DNA of 23,411 nt from DAOUTY01 sp964453665 (GTDB lineage: Bacteria > Chloroflexota > Dehalococcoidia > SZUA-161). The translations under genes were made by a program, and so were the position numbers. The stretch is taken from the NCBI GenBank assembly GCA_964453665.1, contig CAYVQT010000047.1, positions 1-23,411 of the forward strand, in the 5' to 3' direction. A model generated the notes under the pieces. It was not told the origin of the DNA. It did not search any database and saw nothing but the letters and a program-made list of their open reading frames with translations. Below, in pieces: positions 15,205 through 23,379 of the stretch (position 1 is its first letter; every line of letters begins with the position of its first letter).

Positions 15205-16977
15205 ATGGAGAGAGTATATTCCGGTCATTCGAAACAGCTGCTCGTCCTGATTGCTGCCGTAATCTCGATAATCCTGTGGCTACTGTCTTTATTCTATTCG
15301 TATACTGAATTTCAAAATACTCGACTGGATGACCCCCTCGCCGAGCTGAACAGCCTCGTTCCCCTCTACTACATAGCTATCGGACTTCTCGCCCTCGCCT
15401 GCGTCGGGTGCCTCTTCTGGTGCAGGCGGCACCGGTTGCTGCATATAGGGCTACTGCTGGTATTGGCCTGCATGCTGTGGCTCACCCCCTACATTATTAC
15501 GGGCTTCGTGAGACTTCCCGATGGTCCCTGGCACGTCGGTTCCGCTGTCAGGATAGCCGATACGCTGGAAGGAATTCCGGTCCCGGCATCCGGGTATGCA
15601 TGGAACTATCCCGGATCGTTCATATATCACAATTACTTCCTCGACCTGCTTGGAGTAGAGCCCCTGACGTATATCTATTTCTTCCCCTTTCTCTGCACAT
15701 TCCTGCTGGTGCTTCTTCTCTATTCGCTGTTCACGCGGTTATTCGATAGCAGAACCGCGTTTCTGTCCCTGCTCATAGCGTTCCCCGGACTGCACTACCT
15801 CCAGCTTCACGCGTCACCACACACTATAGGCGCGTTGCTGATGCTCACCATGCTGGTGCTGCTGGCCACGCGTTCCTCTCCCGTTAAGGTGATGCCGACG
15901 GCGCTTATACTTCTTCTCATAATCGTCGTCGTCCATCCCATTACACCTCTACTCATTGCCTCCTTCCTGGGCGCAGCCCTGCTGGTCGGTCTGGTATATG
16001 CCCGCGGCATAGACCGCCGCAGGCTGGCACTTGCCGGTCTACTGGTAATCTGCCTGGCCGTCTGGTTCGCCTGGTTTTACTCACTGGGCGATACACCTCG
16101 GTCACGGGCGGGGATTCCCGATGTGGAAGCGCTAACCCCATACGGCCTTGGCATATTCAGCAACTTGACTGACGAGCTTCAGGTCGTAGGTGGATTTCTT
16201 ACCGGAACCCGGTTTATTTACGGCAACATCTTTGCCTTGAATAAAGGCATATACTTCCTCTATGCCGCCCTTGGAGTGCTGGCGATACTCTACAGGGCGG
16301 CGGACAGCTATCTGAAGCGGTCAAGTATCGGGCGATGGCTGACACAATTTGCAGGTCTCCGCAAAAATGAGGCCCTTCTGGCCGTGAGCGTGGTACCGCT
16401 CATAGCGCTGGCATATATGCTGGGAGAAGGAGCATATGATTTGATAGAGACAGGGCTAACATATGCAATTATCGCCCTGTCAGGGCTTTTGGCTTCCGTG
16501 GTTATCAGGACAAAGCTGCAGAATATACAGGCTTTACGCCTGGGCGCAGGCGTCCTGGTGGTGCTACTTGTGCTACTTGTGCTCTCTTACCCGGTTATTG
16601 CCTACAGTATCGATGCCTATAGCAACTTTCCTTATTCCGAGAAGAAGGGGCTGCAGTTTTTGACGCAGAACGGCGCGCTCGAGGGCAAGACGCTCATGTC
16701 GACGAATACGTCGCAGATAGTGCTGTATATCAGGCCCGAGCAATACAACGTGCGATTGCTCAAGTTTCAGCCCAGGTATGCGCCGATACAAAGTGGCGAG
16801 GGAATCGACCTGATTGTATTCAGGAACACCGGTTACTATTATTCGGCGATGCGTTACAGCTTCTCCTTCGATGACAACTACTACAACGACTGTCTAAAGG
16901 AGGTACAAGACGAAACATACAACAAAGTTTATTCAAGCCCTACAACTACCTTATATGTCGATTCAGAGATCACGTGA
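15205..16977 (+). CDS. Polytopic membrane protein, possible GT-C-type glycosyltransferase
   Basis: This 590-residue protein has about 12-13 hydrophobic helices in the first 480 residues and a soluble C-terminal domain of about 110 residues rich in Tyr and Asn. The first long extracytoplasmic loop (about 108-145: RLPDGPWHVGSAVRIADTLE, then SGYAWNYPG) carries an acidic residue plus aromatic residues, as in the first loop of GT-C glycosyltransferases. No firm family signature was recognised. A membrane glycosyltransferase using polyprenyl-phosphate sugars is the best guess, supported by the divergent flippase operon. The ATG has only a close AAAGG 2 nt upstream, so translation initiation may be weak. 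It converges on comF. Confidence 0.6.
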   Translation: MERVYSGHSKQLLVLIAAVISIILWLLSLFYSYTEFQNTRLDDPLAELNSLVPLYYIAIGLLALACVGCLFWCRRHRLLHIGLLLVLACMLWLTPYIITGFVRLPDGPWHVGSAVRIADTLEGIPVPASGYAWNYPGSFIYHNYFLDLLGVEPLTYIYFFPFLCTFLLVLLLYSLFTRLFDSRTAFLSLLIAFPGLHYLQLHASPHTIGALLMLTMLVLLATRSSPVKVMPTALILLLIIVVVHPITPLLIASFLGAALLVGLVYARGIDRRRLALAGLLVICLAVWFAWFYSLGDTPRSRAGIPDVEALTPYGLGIFSNLTDELQVVGGFLTGTRFIYGNIFALNKGIYFLYAALGVLAILYRAADSYLKRSSIGRWLTQFAGLRKNEALLAVSVVPLIALAYMLGEGAYDLIETGLTYAIIALSGLLASVVIRTKLQNIQALRLGAGVLVVLLVLLVLSYPVIAYSIDAYSNFPYSEKKGLQFLTQNGALEGKTLMSTNTSQIVLYIRPEQYNVRLLKFQPRYAPIQSGEGIDLIVFRNTGYYYSAMRYSFSFDDNYYNDCLKEVQDETYNKVYSSPTTTLYVDSEIT

Positions 16978-17022
16978 AGACGCCAGCCAGGGTAGTAATC
17001 GATTCATCAACCTGCAGAAGTG

Positions 17023-17034
17023 GCGCATATGCGC
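17023..17034. repeat. 12-bp perfect palindrome in the convergent gap
   Basis: The sequence GCGCATATGCGC lies 46 bp after the stop of the membrane protein gene. A longer, weaker hairpin (TCAGGAA with TTCCTGA, near 17063-17095) follows. The 213-bp gap between the two convergent genes has no clear intrinsic terminator with a T-tract. Role unknown. Confidence 0.35.
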
Positions 17035-17190
17035 TCGACCTTTTATCAAACCGGAGAGAGATTCAGGAATAGGTTCCTATCAGATTTCCTGATATTGAGT
17101 TAATGTCAAGGTGCGATTCTATTCAATAGCGCAGGCTGATTCAGACGTGTGGACGAAAACGCGTATTTATATCACGTCGTTTTCAAATTC

Positions 17191-17910
17191 TTATTTAGGT
17201 ACAAAGGCGAACTCGCGGGCTGCGGTTAGACCCCACACGGAGCCGGCACCCGCCGCCTTGAGAGCCGCAGCGCAGGCATCCAGGGTGGCGCCCGTGGTGC
17301 ACACATCGTCGATGAGCAGTATTCTCTCACCGTGCAGCACCTGTCGGCAGATGAAAGCGCCACGAACGTTGTTGCGGCGCTCTACGGCGCTTGCTGTCCT
17401 CGCCTGGGTTATGGTATCTCTCTGCCGGAGCATTAGCCCCTCGGCTACGAACAAACCCGTGAGCTTGCCGGCTTCTGTTGCCAGCAGGGCCGCCTGATTA
17501 TAACCGCGCTCCCGCAGCCGCCTGGGGTGCAGAGGCACTGGTATCAGGACTTCGCCGGGCAACGGGTAGGAGCGCAGGTACTCGGCCAGTAAGTGCCCCA
17601 GTGGAGCAGCCATGGCCTTGATGTGTCTGTACTTGAGCTGGTGAATGGCCTTGCGAACGGTGCCGCCGAATAAGAACATCGAACGGATGCCGTCTATAGT
17701 GAGCGGGTGGCTGATGCACGCAGGACACAGGTACCCTTCATTAAGGGGGGTCCCGCAGCGCTGGCAAAAAGGTTGCTTTATCCTGGGGAGCGAATGGCAG
17801 CAGGAAGGGCAGAGCAGGCTGCCTTCTGTCCCACAGCCGAGGCATCGCAGGGGGAACAGGAGGTCAAGAAATGACGTCTTAAATTGGTGCAGTGAGATGG
17901 GAGGGCTCAA
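17191..17910 (-). CDS. comF: ComF-family amidophosphoribosyltransferase-like protein
   Basis: ComF/GntX proteins act in DNA uptake for transformation. This 239-residue product has an N-terminal double zinc ribbon with four CxxC pairs (23-26, 34-37, 49-52, 62-65) and a C-terminal phosphoribosyltransferase domain with the PRPP loop LLIDDVCTTGATL (198-210). The conserved PVPLHPRRLRERGYNQA lies at 124-140. The length is typical. The start is a TTG whose TTGA overlaps the pyrD stop by 4 bp, which suggests coupled translation and probably low expression. It is the last gene of the aroH-DAHP synthase operon. Whether other competence genes are present cannot be seen here. Confidence 0.93.
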   Translation of the reverse strand: MSPPISLHQFKTSFLDLLFPLRCLGCGTEGSLLCPSCCHSLPRIKQPFCQRCGTPLNEGYLCPACISHPLTIDGIRSMFLFGGTVRKAIHQLKYRHIKAMAAPLGHLLAEYLRSYPLPGEVLIPVPLHPRRLRERGYNQAALLATEAGKLTGLFVAEGLMLRQRDTITQARTASAVERRNNVRGAFICRQVLHGERILLIDDVCTTGATLDACAAALKAAGAGSVWGLTAAREFAFVPK

Positions 17911-18836
17911 AGCGCCGCCCCGATTATCTCGGAGATCCGGTTGACTCCCTCCTTACGCATGTACTGCTCTATCCCCTCCAGTATGTTCAGGGATGCACGC
18001 GGGTCGGTAAATGTCGCTGTGCCCACCTGAATGGCGCTGGCACCGGCTAGAATGAACTCCAGGGCATCACTGGCTGTGGCGATGCCGCCGCAGCCAACGA
18101 CCGGCACCTCAACTGCCTGTGCCACCTGATAAACCATGTGCAGGGCTACGGGTTTTATCGCAGGCCCGGATAAACCTCCACTCTCGTTGCCCAGGATAGG
18201 CCTGCGGCTTGCAAGGTCGATTGCCATTCCCCTCAGCGTATTGATAAGCGACAGCGCGTCGGCTCCGGCATCGACGACGGCGCAGGCGATCCCGGCGATA
18301 TCGGTGACGTTGGGCGATAATTTAACGATTACCGGCAGGGAGCTGTTCGCTCTTACCGCAGCGGTGGCCGCTGCCGCAGCATCCGGGTTCGCTCCGAACT
18401 CCATCCCTCCCGCGGATACATTGGGGCAACTGATGTTTACCTCGATGCCGCCGATGCCCGGCACTCCGTCGAGCCGTCCGGCCAGTTGGGCATACTCTTC
18501 GACACTCTGCCCCAATATATTGACGATTACAGGAACGCTCCACTCAGCCCAAATCGGCGCTTTTTCCCGGATCAGGGCGTCTATACCGACGTTCTCCATC
18601 CCGATCGAGTTAAGCACTCCACCCGTCGTTTCCACCAGGCGGGGCTGGGTATTACCGGGCCACGGCTCGGGTGTTGTCCCTTTGCAAATGATTGCGCCCA
18701 ATCTCTGGATGTCGATGATATCGGCATACTCTGTGCCGTAGCCGAAGGTGCCCGAGGCGGTAATAACCGGGTTTGCCAGGAGCAGTCCCCGCCTGTTCCG
18801 GGGTGCCAGTTGAACGGAAAGATCGGGTGATGTCAT
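17907..18836 (-). CDS. pyrD: Dihydroorotate dehydrogenase, class 1B catalytic subunit
   Basis: PyrD oxidises dihydroorotate to orotate in pyrimidine synthesis, using FMN. The 309-residue product has NPVITASGTFGYGTEY (22-37), NSIGMENVG (76-84), NILGQ and NISCPNVSAGG (134-144) with the catalytic C137 typical of class 1 enzymes, then KLSPNVTD and VGCGGIATASDALEFILAGA for FMN phosphate binding. The length matches class 1B, which normally pairs with the iron-sulphur subunit PyrK; no pyrK is next to it here. The ATG overlaps the previous gene by 4 bp (ATGA) and the stop overlaps comF by 4 bp, so it sits in a coupled operon. Confidence 0.95.
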   Translation of the reverse strand: MTSPDLSVQLAPRNRRGLLLANPVITASGTFGYGTEYADIIDIQRLGAIICKGTTPEPWPGNTQPRLVETTGGVLNSIGMENVGIDALIREKAPIWAEWSVPVIVNILGQSVEEYAQLAGRLDGVPGIGGIEVNISCPNVSAGGMEFGANPDAAAAATAAVRANSSLPVIVKLSPNVTDIAGIACAVVDAGADALSLINTLRGMAIDLASRRPILGNESGGLSGPAIKPVALHMVYQVAQAVEVPVVGCGGIATASDALEFILAGASAIQVGTATFTDPRASLNILEGIEQYMRKEGVNRISEIIGAAL

Positions 18837-19669
18837 AACGCCCTGTAAGTTTGTTGTAGCAGCAGGGCATCCTCTTCAATGTTGGGGCTTTCACAGATCA
18901 AGAGGCCCCCTGCCTTGTAATCCTTCAATGCCCTGAGCAGCTCGACATACTGGAAGTCTGACTCGGAGAGTGTGAGGTGCTTGTTCCCTCCTTTCGGTCC
19001 GTATTCTATACCGGAGACATGAATGTGCATGTTATCCAGGGCGCTTCTTCCCAGCCTGTCTTCGATCTGCTTCAGAACGGCGGTGAACTCGCCGTAGGTA
19101 TTGACCTCTCCCGCCCGAGCGTGCAGGTGTGCGAAGTCGACGGCCGGGGCCACCCCCTCTATCTCGGAACTGAGCTCCAGAATCTCGTACAGAGTGCCGA
19201 ACTGACTCTCCTTACCCGTGGTCTCCGGTCTGATCCATACGCGATTGCCTTCCGCCCTGAGCTTTGCCACTATCTGCTCGAGGCTTCTTTTCACTGTGCC
19301 GTATACTTCGGAGGGTGCATTCTTTAGATAGTAGGCGGCGTGGAAGACTATGCTTACCCCACCAAAGATGGAGGTGATGCGGGCAGTCTGAAGTATGCGC
19401 TCATGGCTGGCAGCTATCTTTTGGGGCTCTCGGGCATTGAGATTTAAATAATAGGGGGCATGGGCACTCAGCATCACTCCTCTGTTCGCCGCCGCTTCTC
19501 CGACCGCGTGTGCACTTTGAGGGCTCATCCTCACGCCCTGCACGAATTCCACCTCCATGCAGCCCAAACCCAGTTCGTGGACACGCTCGATTCCTGCCTG
19601 AGTCGATTGCGCTTTGGAAGAGAGCGGAGTACCCGCTGTACCAAAGAGCAATCCCTCTTTGCTAGCCAT
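18833..19669 (-). CDS. Endonuclease IV-like TIM-barrel protein (AP endonuclease family 2)
   Basis: This 278-residue protein resembles endonuclease IV (Nfo), which cuts DNA at abasic sites with three metal ions. Likely ligands seen are H70 in SAHAPYYLNL, H110 in VFHAAYYL, E149 in RPETTGK, D178 and H181 in DFAHLHAR, H217 in HIHVSG, H231 in NKHL and E260 in CESPN. Where E. coli Nfo has D229-R-H231, this protein has N-K-H, so one ligand is changed; the form with IEYGPKG and KHL is more like archaeal homologues. It could be a genuine repair enzyme or a related sugar-isomerase-like barrel. The start overlaps the DAHP synthase gene by 8 bp. Confidence 0.82.
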   Translation of the reverse strand: MASKEGLLFGTAGTPLSSKAQSTQAGIERVHELGLGCMEVEFVQGVRMSPQSAHAVGEAAANRGVMLSAHAPYYLNLNAREPQKIAASHERILQTARITSIFGGVSIVFHAAYYLKNAPSEVYGTVKRSLEQIVAKLRAEGNRVWIRPETTGKESQFGTLYEILELSSEIEGVAPAVDFAHLHARAGEVNTYGEFTAVLKQIEDRLGRSALDNMHIHVSGIEYGPKGGNKHLTLSESDFQYVELLRALKDYKAGGLLICESPNIEEDALLLQQTYRAL

Positions 19670-20702
19670 CTTCTTCTTCGGTTTCTATTGGCATCCTGCG
19701 CCCCACCGAGGTGGCTACCGGAGCCACCTGTCGCATGAGCTGCTCGAAGTGCTCAAAAGTCAGCGACTGCGCACCGTCCTTGAGTGCCTGGTCGGGATTG
19801 GGGTGAACCTCGATCATAATGCCGTCGGCGCCTGCTGCCACAGCGGCCAGGGCGAGCGGTGTCACGAGATACCATTTACCGGTGCCGTGGCTGGGGTCGC
19901 CGATAACGGGAAGGTGGCTTAACTTCTTTATGATGGGTATGGCGCTTATGTCCAGAGTATTGCGGGTGTAGGTTTCAAAGGTGCGGATGCCTCGTTCACA
20001 GAGTATCAACTGGCGATTTCCCTGTGACAGGATATATTCAGCAGAGAGCAGCCATTCCTGGATAGTAGCTGACATACCGCGCTTGAGCATCACCGGCTTT
20101 TTAACCCTGCCCACCTCGTCGAGGAGCATGAAGTTCTGCATGTTACGTGCTCCTACTTGCAGGATGTCGGCATACTTCGCTACCAACTCGACTTCCGCAG
20201 CGGAAAGGACCTCGGTTATAAAAGGCAGTCCTGTCTCTGCACGCGCCATAGCCAGTATCTCCAGTCCTTGCTTGCCCAGGCCACGAAAATGATAGGGGGA
20301 GGTGCTTGGCTTGAATGCGCCGCCTCGTAAAATACATGCTCCCGCCGCTTTGACCGCCTTCGCCGTATCAAGAACCTGTCTTTCTGATTCCACTGCACAG
20401 GGGCCGGCAATTATGGCCAGTTTATCACCACCTAGAACCACGTCGCCAACCTTGACAGTGGTGTTCTCAGGCTTAAATTCGCGGCTGGAGAGCTTATAAG
20501 GTTTCGAGATGGGAATTACTTCATCGACGCCGGGCAGCAGTTCGAGTGTATCGCGCATCTCGGGATATGTCTGCCCTACCACCCCGATAACAGTACGTTC
20601 AACACCTTTCGACATATGTCCGGTGAGCCCGGACTGGGTTAACTTCTGCATAACTCCGGCCAGCTCTTGCTCGCTGGAGTCTTTCTTCATCACTACTAGC
20701 AT
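19662..20702 (-). CDS. aroF: 3-deoxy-7-phosphoheptulonate (DAHP) synthase, type I-beta with N-terminal regulatory domain
   Basis: DAHP synthase condenses phosphoenolpyruvate and erythrose 4-phosphate as the first step to aromatic amino acids. The 346-residue product has an N-terminal ferredoxin-like domain (1-70, beginning MLVVMKKDSSEQEL) as in Thermotoga maritima, where it mediates inhibition by tyrosine or phenylalanine. The catalytic barrel shows IIAGPCAVES (97-106), LRGGAFKPSTSPYHFRGLG, VGARNMQNF, LKRGMSATIQEWL, CERGIRTFE and GDPSHGTGK, with metal and substrate residues C102, H283-type and so on at expected places. GGAG lies about 10 nt before the ATG. It follows aroH by 22 bp, so chorismate mutase and DAHP synthase are co-expressed. 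Confidence 0.97.
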   Translation of the reverse strand: MLVVMKKDSSEQELAGVMQKLTQSGLTGHMSKGVERTVIGVVGQTYPEMRDTLELLPGVDEVIPISKPYKLSSREFKPENTTVKVGDVVLGGDKLAIIAGPCAVESERQVLDTAKAVKAAGACILRGGAFKPSTSPYHFRGLGKQGLEILAMARAETGLPFITEVLSAAEVELVAKYADILQVGARNMQNFMLLDEVGRVKKPVMLKRGMSATIQEWLLSAEYILSQGNRQLILCERGIRTFETYTRNTLDISAIPIIKKLSHLPVIGDPSHGTGKWYLVTPLALAAVAAGADGIMIEVHPNPDQALKDGAQSLTFEHFEQLMRQVAPVATSVGRRMPIETEEEDG

Positions 20703-20724
20703 CTAAACTGTCTCCAATTGATTA

Positions 20725-21093
20725 TTATTTGGTGCCCGACAAATCTGACCTCAGATTGCTTGCTCCCTTGATATACACATGGACGATCTCGTTAGCGCTC
20801 TTATCGGTATTCCAGAGTATTAAAATGCGTACACAACCTCGCAGGCTGCCCGGCACATCTATTTCGTCGGAGCATAGTAGAGGTACCTCAGACCAGCCCA
20901 GTTGACGTGCGGCTGTCGCGGGAAAGGCTGCGTTGAGGTCGGAGGTAGTAGTGAATATGGCACAAGCTACGTCCTCCGGCTCGACACCGTTGGCGTCGAT
21001 CATCATTTGCAACAGTTCCTTGCTCGCCTTCAGTATGTCATCGACGGTATTATTATCTACAGTAGTTGCTCCTCGGATGCCTCTACACCACAT
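20725..21093 (-). CDS. aroH: Chorismate mutase, AroH type
   Basis: AroH-type chorismate mutase converts chorismate to prephenate, the branch point to phenylalanine and tyrosine. The 122-residue product matches the Bacillus subtilis type in length and motifs: RGIRGATTVDNNT (4-16) with R7, FTTTSDLNAAFPATAAR (47-63) with R63, LLCSDEIDVPGSL (72-84) with C74 and E77, and R89 in GCVRILILWNT. These correspond to the known active-site Arg7, Arg63, Cys75, Glu78 and Arg90. AAGGAA lies about 9 nt upstream of the ATG. It is the first gene of a five-gene operon and has an extended -10 promoter at 21132-21159. Confidence 0.96.
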   Translation of the reverse strand: MWCRGIRGATTVDNNTVDDILKASKELLQMMIDANGVEPEDVACAIFTTTSDLNAAFPATAARQLGWSEVPLLCSDEIDVPGSLRGCVRILILWNTDKSANEIVHVYIKGASNLRSDLSGTK

Positions 21094-21131
21094 TTTTATC
21101 TATTCCTTGTCTAGCTTTGTTCGGCCTGTTA

Positions 21132-21159
21132 AGTATAGCATAGCTGCGGCGGTTTTCCA
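21132..21159 (-). promoter_or_regulatory. Extended -10 promoter for the aroH operon
   Basis: On the minus strand TGCTATACT (21132-21140) is an extended -10 element, with a 4/6 -35 match TGGAAA (21154-21159) 16 nt away. The start would be near 21125, about 32 nt before the aroH ATG. A 12-bp palindrome TCACCATGGTGA (21176-21187) sits just upstream of the -35 box and could bind a regulator. Confidence 0.5.
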
Positions 21160-21229
21160 CCCCCTGGCTGTTGTGTCACCATGGTGAGTATGAAGGAGTC
21201 CATGGAAGGTGACATTGAGAGGGCGCTAC

Positions 21230-22264
21230 TTACCCAATCCCGTGCCTGGCTGCTACGTTTTCAAAGATATAGTCGACGTTATACGGCTTCATGATGCCTT
21301 TGGGTTCTCCCAGAGGGTCAGCGCTCCGGGGCAGGCCCAGTAACACCTCGAGCGTTGCTTTTATTGAATATGGGAGGGCTGTTAGGTGGTACCCACCTTC
21401 GAGTGAGATCAGAAGCCTTCCCTGGCAAAGCTCGTCCGCCAGTTCCTTGATGATACTCACGATGTTGCCGAAGCCGTCAACCGTTAGTTGCATCATGGAT
21501 AGCGGGTCGGCCCAGTGATTGTCATAGCCGGCGGATGCCAGAATAAGCTGCGGCTTGAATCGCCGTGCAACAGGCGCGAGGAGTTCCCTGTAGGCTCGGT
21601 TGTACTCGTCGTCGCCACAGTAGGCGGGCAGCGGCACGTTTATGGTAGTCCCCTTGCCCTCGCCGGCACCATCGTCACCCATATCACCAGTACCGGGATA
21701 GTGGGGATACTGATGAGTGGAGAAGTAAAGCACCCGCGGGTCCTTGTAAAAAATCCCTTCCGTTCCGTTGCCGTGGTGAACATCGAAGTCAGCGATCAGA
21801 ACACGCTCCAGATCATGGTTCTGAAGAGCATATTTGGCTGCGATAGCAACATTGTTGAAGAGGCAGAATCCCATCGCTTGATCGGGCGTGGCGTGGTGCC
21901 CGGGAGGTCGGACCAGGGCGAAAACATGGTTAACCTCGCCTGTCATTACAGCGTCGAGTCCTCGGAGTACACCTCCTGCGGCATAGAGAGCAACCTCATA
22001 GGAATCTGGCGAGGCAACGGTATCGCCGTCGAGCCACCCTCCTCCACGGGAGGAGTATTCCTGAACACGGGTAATATGGTATTCACTGTGTACCAGTGAG
22101 ATTTCCTCAAGAGAGGCGGCTCGCGGCGGTAGTATAGTAAGTCTGTCTATTAGCTGCGATTCTTCCAGCAGGTCAATCGTTACTACCAGACGCTGGCTGT
22201 TTTCTACATGAGTGCCGGTGTCATGCTTCAGGTAAATCGGATCATAGACGAGTCCCACTGTCAT
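21230..22264 (-). CDS. Histone deacetylase-like amidohydrolase (AcuC/HDAC class II type)
   Basis: This 344-residue zinc amidohydrolase removes acyl groups from acyl-lysines, polyamines or similar substrates. Motifs seen are VRPPGHHATPDQAMGFCLFN (118-137) with the charge-relay H123 and H124, DFDVHHGNGT (159-168) with zinc ligands D161 and H163, SAGYDNHW (244-251) with zinc ligand D248, and LEGGYH (288-293) with catalytic Y292. All active-site residues are present. The ATG at 22264 is preferred over one at 22315 because AGGGGG lies 6 nt upstream and the family N-terminus starts TVGLVYDP. Its target may be a lysine-acylated metabolic enzyme; this is inferred from family. It lies between the aroH operon and the DUF35 genes and is read in the same direction as both. 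Confidence 0.95.
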   Translation of the reverse strand: MTVGLVYDPIYLKHDTGTHVENSQRLVVTIDLLEESQLIDRLTILPPRAASLEEISLVHSEYHITRVQEYSSRGGGWLDGDTVASPDSYEVALYAAGGVLRGLDAVMTGEVNHVFALVRPPGHHATPDQAMGFCLFNNVAIAAKYALQNHDLERVLIADFDVHHGNGTEGIFYKDPRVLYFSTHQYPHYPGTGDMGDDGAGEGKGTTINVPLPAYCGDDEYNRAYRELLAPVARRFKPQLILASAGYDNHWADPLSMMQLTVDGFGNIVSIIKELADELCQGRLLISLEGGYHLTALPYSIKATLEVLLGLPRSADPLGEPKGIMKPYNVDYIFENVAARHGIG

Positions 22265-22313
22265 CCTGCACCCCCTATCTTCCCGCAGGGTAAGCAATAA
22301 TCGAACAAAATGC

Positions 22314-22396
22314 AAATCCCCCTAAATAGAGGGCTATCTAAACTGGCCGGGAGGGGACCCCCAGCCATGATTTCCCCGCTCTATTTAGGAGGATTT
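22314..22396. repeat. 83-bp element with 18-bp terminal inverted repeats
   Basis: Positions 22314-22331 and 22379-22396 are inverted repeats matching at 17 of 18 positions, around a 47-bp GC-rich centre that has its own small pairing (GGCCGGG and CCCCCAGCC). It fills most of the gap between the second DUF35 gene (stop 13 bp away) and the deacetylase start (50 bp away). It looks like a small dispersed repeat of MITE type, or a long-stem structure that ends DUF35 transcription. No target-site duplication is obvious. Confidence 0.7.
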
Positions 22397-22409
22397 AGAG
22401 ACTACGGAG

Positions 22410-22877
22410 TTAGGAGCTTGGCTTGAAATAATCGATGTCGAGGATGCTTCCCTCTCGCTCCTCCTTGAAAACCGGCTCCAGGCGCATTCCTATCTTTATC
22501 TTGTCGAGATCGATGTCGCCCAGGAGGTGGGCCATGCCGGTGTCGGCCCCGTCCATCTGGATGACCCCATAGGCGAAGGGTGGCTCTTTAAGCATGTATG
22601 GCTCTTTATATCGAACTACTGTATAACTGGTCAGGCTGCCCTTACCGCTTAGCTTCACCCATTCGCTCATTCTGGCAAAGCATGTGGGGCAGTGCAGCCT
22701 CGGTGGTACGTATACCTTGCCGCAGCTCGGACACTTGATGCCCATAATCTTCTTGTTGTCCCTGATCTCTTTCAGGAATTTGGTACCGGTGGCACCTGTG
22801 CTGACCAGGAAATTCGAATGAGCAATAACATCGACATTCACCGGGGTATCGGGTATTTCAGGCAAGTTTTCGGTCAT
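22410..22877 (-). CDS. DUF35/OB-fold zinc-ribbon protein, acyl-CoA-associated
   Basis: DUF35 proteins are accessory subunits of thiolases and other acyl-CoA enzymes; they have an N-terminal zinc ribbon and an OB-fold that can bind acyl-CoA. This 155-residue product has the ribbon IKCPSCGKVYVPPRLHCPTC (47-66) with C49, C52, C63 and C66, then the OB-fold with GKGSLTSYTVVRY and FAYGVIQMDGADTGMAHLL. The length is typical for the stand-alone form. GAGGTG lies 6 nt upstream of the ATG. It begins 25 bp after another DUF35 gene, so the two are co-transcribed. The partner is probably encoded beyond the right edge. Confidence 0.92.
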   Translation of the reverse strand: MTENLPEIPDTPVNVDVIAHSNFLVSTGATGTKFLKEIRDNKKIMGIKCPSCGKVYVPPRLHCPTCFARMSEWVKLSGKGSLTSYTVVRYKEPYMLKEPPFAYGVIQMDGADTGMAHLLGDIDLDKIKIGMRLEPVFKEEREGSILDIDYFKPSS

Positions 22878-22902
22878 TTGAACACCTCAATATCTGTTTT
22901 AA

Positions 22903-23379
22903 TTACTCCTCGACGGGCTTCCAGTACAGGATGTCGTCGGCTCTCCCCTGCCTTTCCTCTTCCGGCCTCCACACTGCCTCCATGAGCATCCCGGTCTTGA
23001 GCTTCGACGCATCTGTCTCCATGCACCAGCCATCCATTCTGGCACCCCCCTCGAGCTCCACGGCGATTATGGGATTCTCCCAGTTCTGCAACTCGCCTGT
23101 TCTGGAGTTAAACATGGGGAAATTGATCTTGAAAGCTGAGATAAGCCTGCCCCGCTGCCCTTGATCTACCCACTCGGTTTGCTTCACATGGTGAAAGGGG
23201 CAGACGATGCGGGGCGGAATTGTACATCGCCCGCAGACCGGGCATTTGGTGGCCAGGATTCTGCACTGCTTTAGCCCGTTGGCGAACTTGCTTTGATATC
23301 CCAGCGCATGGTGATAGGTTACCTGGCGCGGATATCTAAACTGTATGAATTCCGGTTCTTGCTTCTGCTCTGTGCTCAT
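22903..23379 (-). CDS. DUF35/OB-fold zinc-ribbon protein with a Cys-to-His change
   Basis: This 158-residue paralogue of the next gene has the same ribbon then OB-fold order. Its ribbon reads CPVCGRCTIPPRIVCPFHH (46-64), with C46 and C49 in the first knuckle and C60 with H63 in place of the second CxxC, so zinc could still be bound. The OB-fold includes GRLISAFKINF and the acidic GARMDGWCMET segment. AGGAGG lies 6 nt before the ATG. Tandem DUF35 proteins of unequal type suggest a heteromeric accessory complex, as described for some thiolase-like or ketothiolase systems. It is the first complete gene at the right edge; the remaining 32 bp upstream hold only part of its leader. Confidence 0.9.
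   Translation of the reverse strand: MSTEQKQEPEFIQFRYPRQVTYHHALGYQSKFANGLKQCRILATKCPVCGRCTIPPRIVCPFHHVKQTEWVDQGQRGRLISAFKINFPMFNSRTGELQNWENPIIAVELEGGARMDGWCMETDASKLKTGMLMEAVWRPEEERQGRADDILYWKPVEE

Noticed and set aside
21515..22099. Plus-strand open frame (194 codons) inside the deacetylase gene
   Set aside because: It lies wholly opposite a gene with complete active-site motifs and shows no domain of its own.
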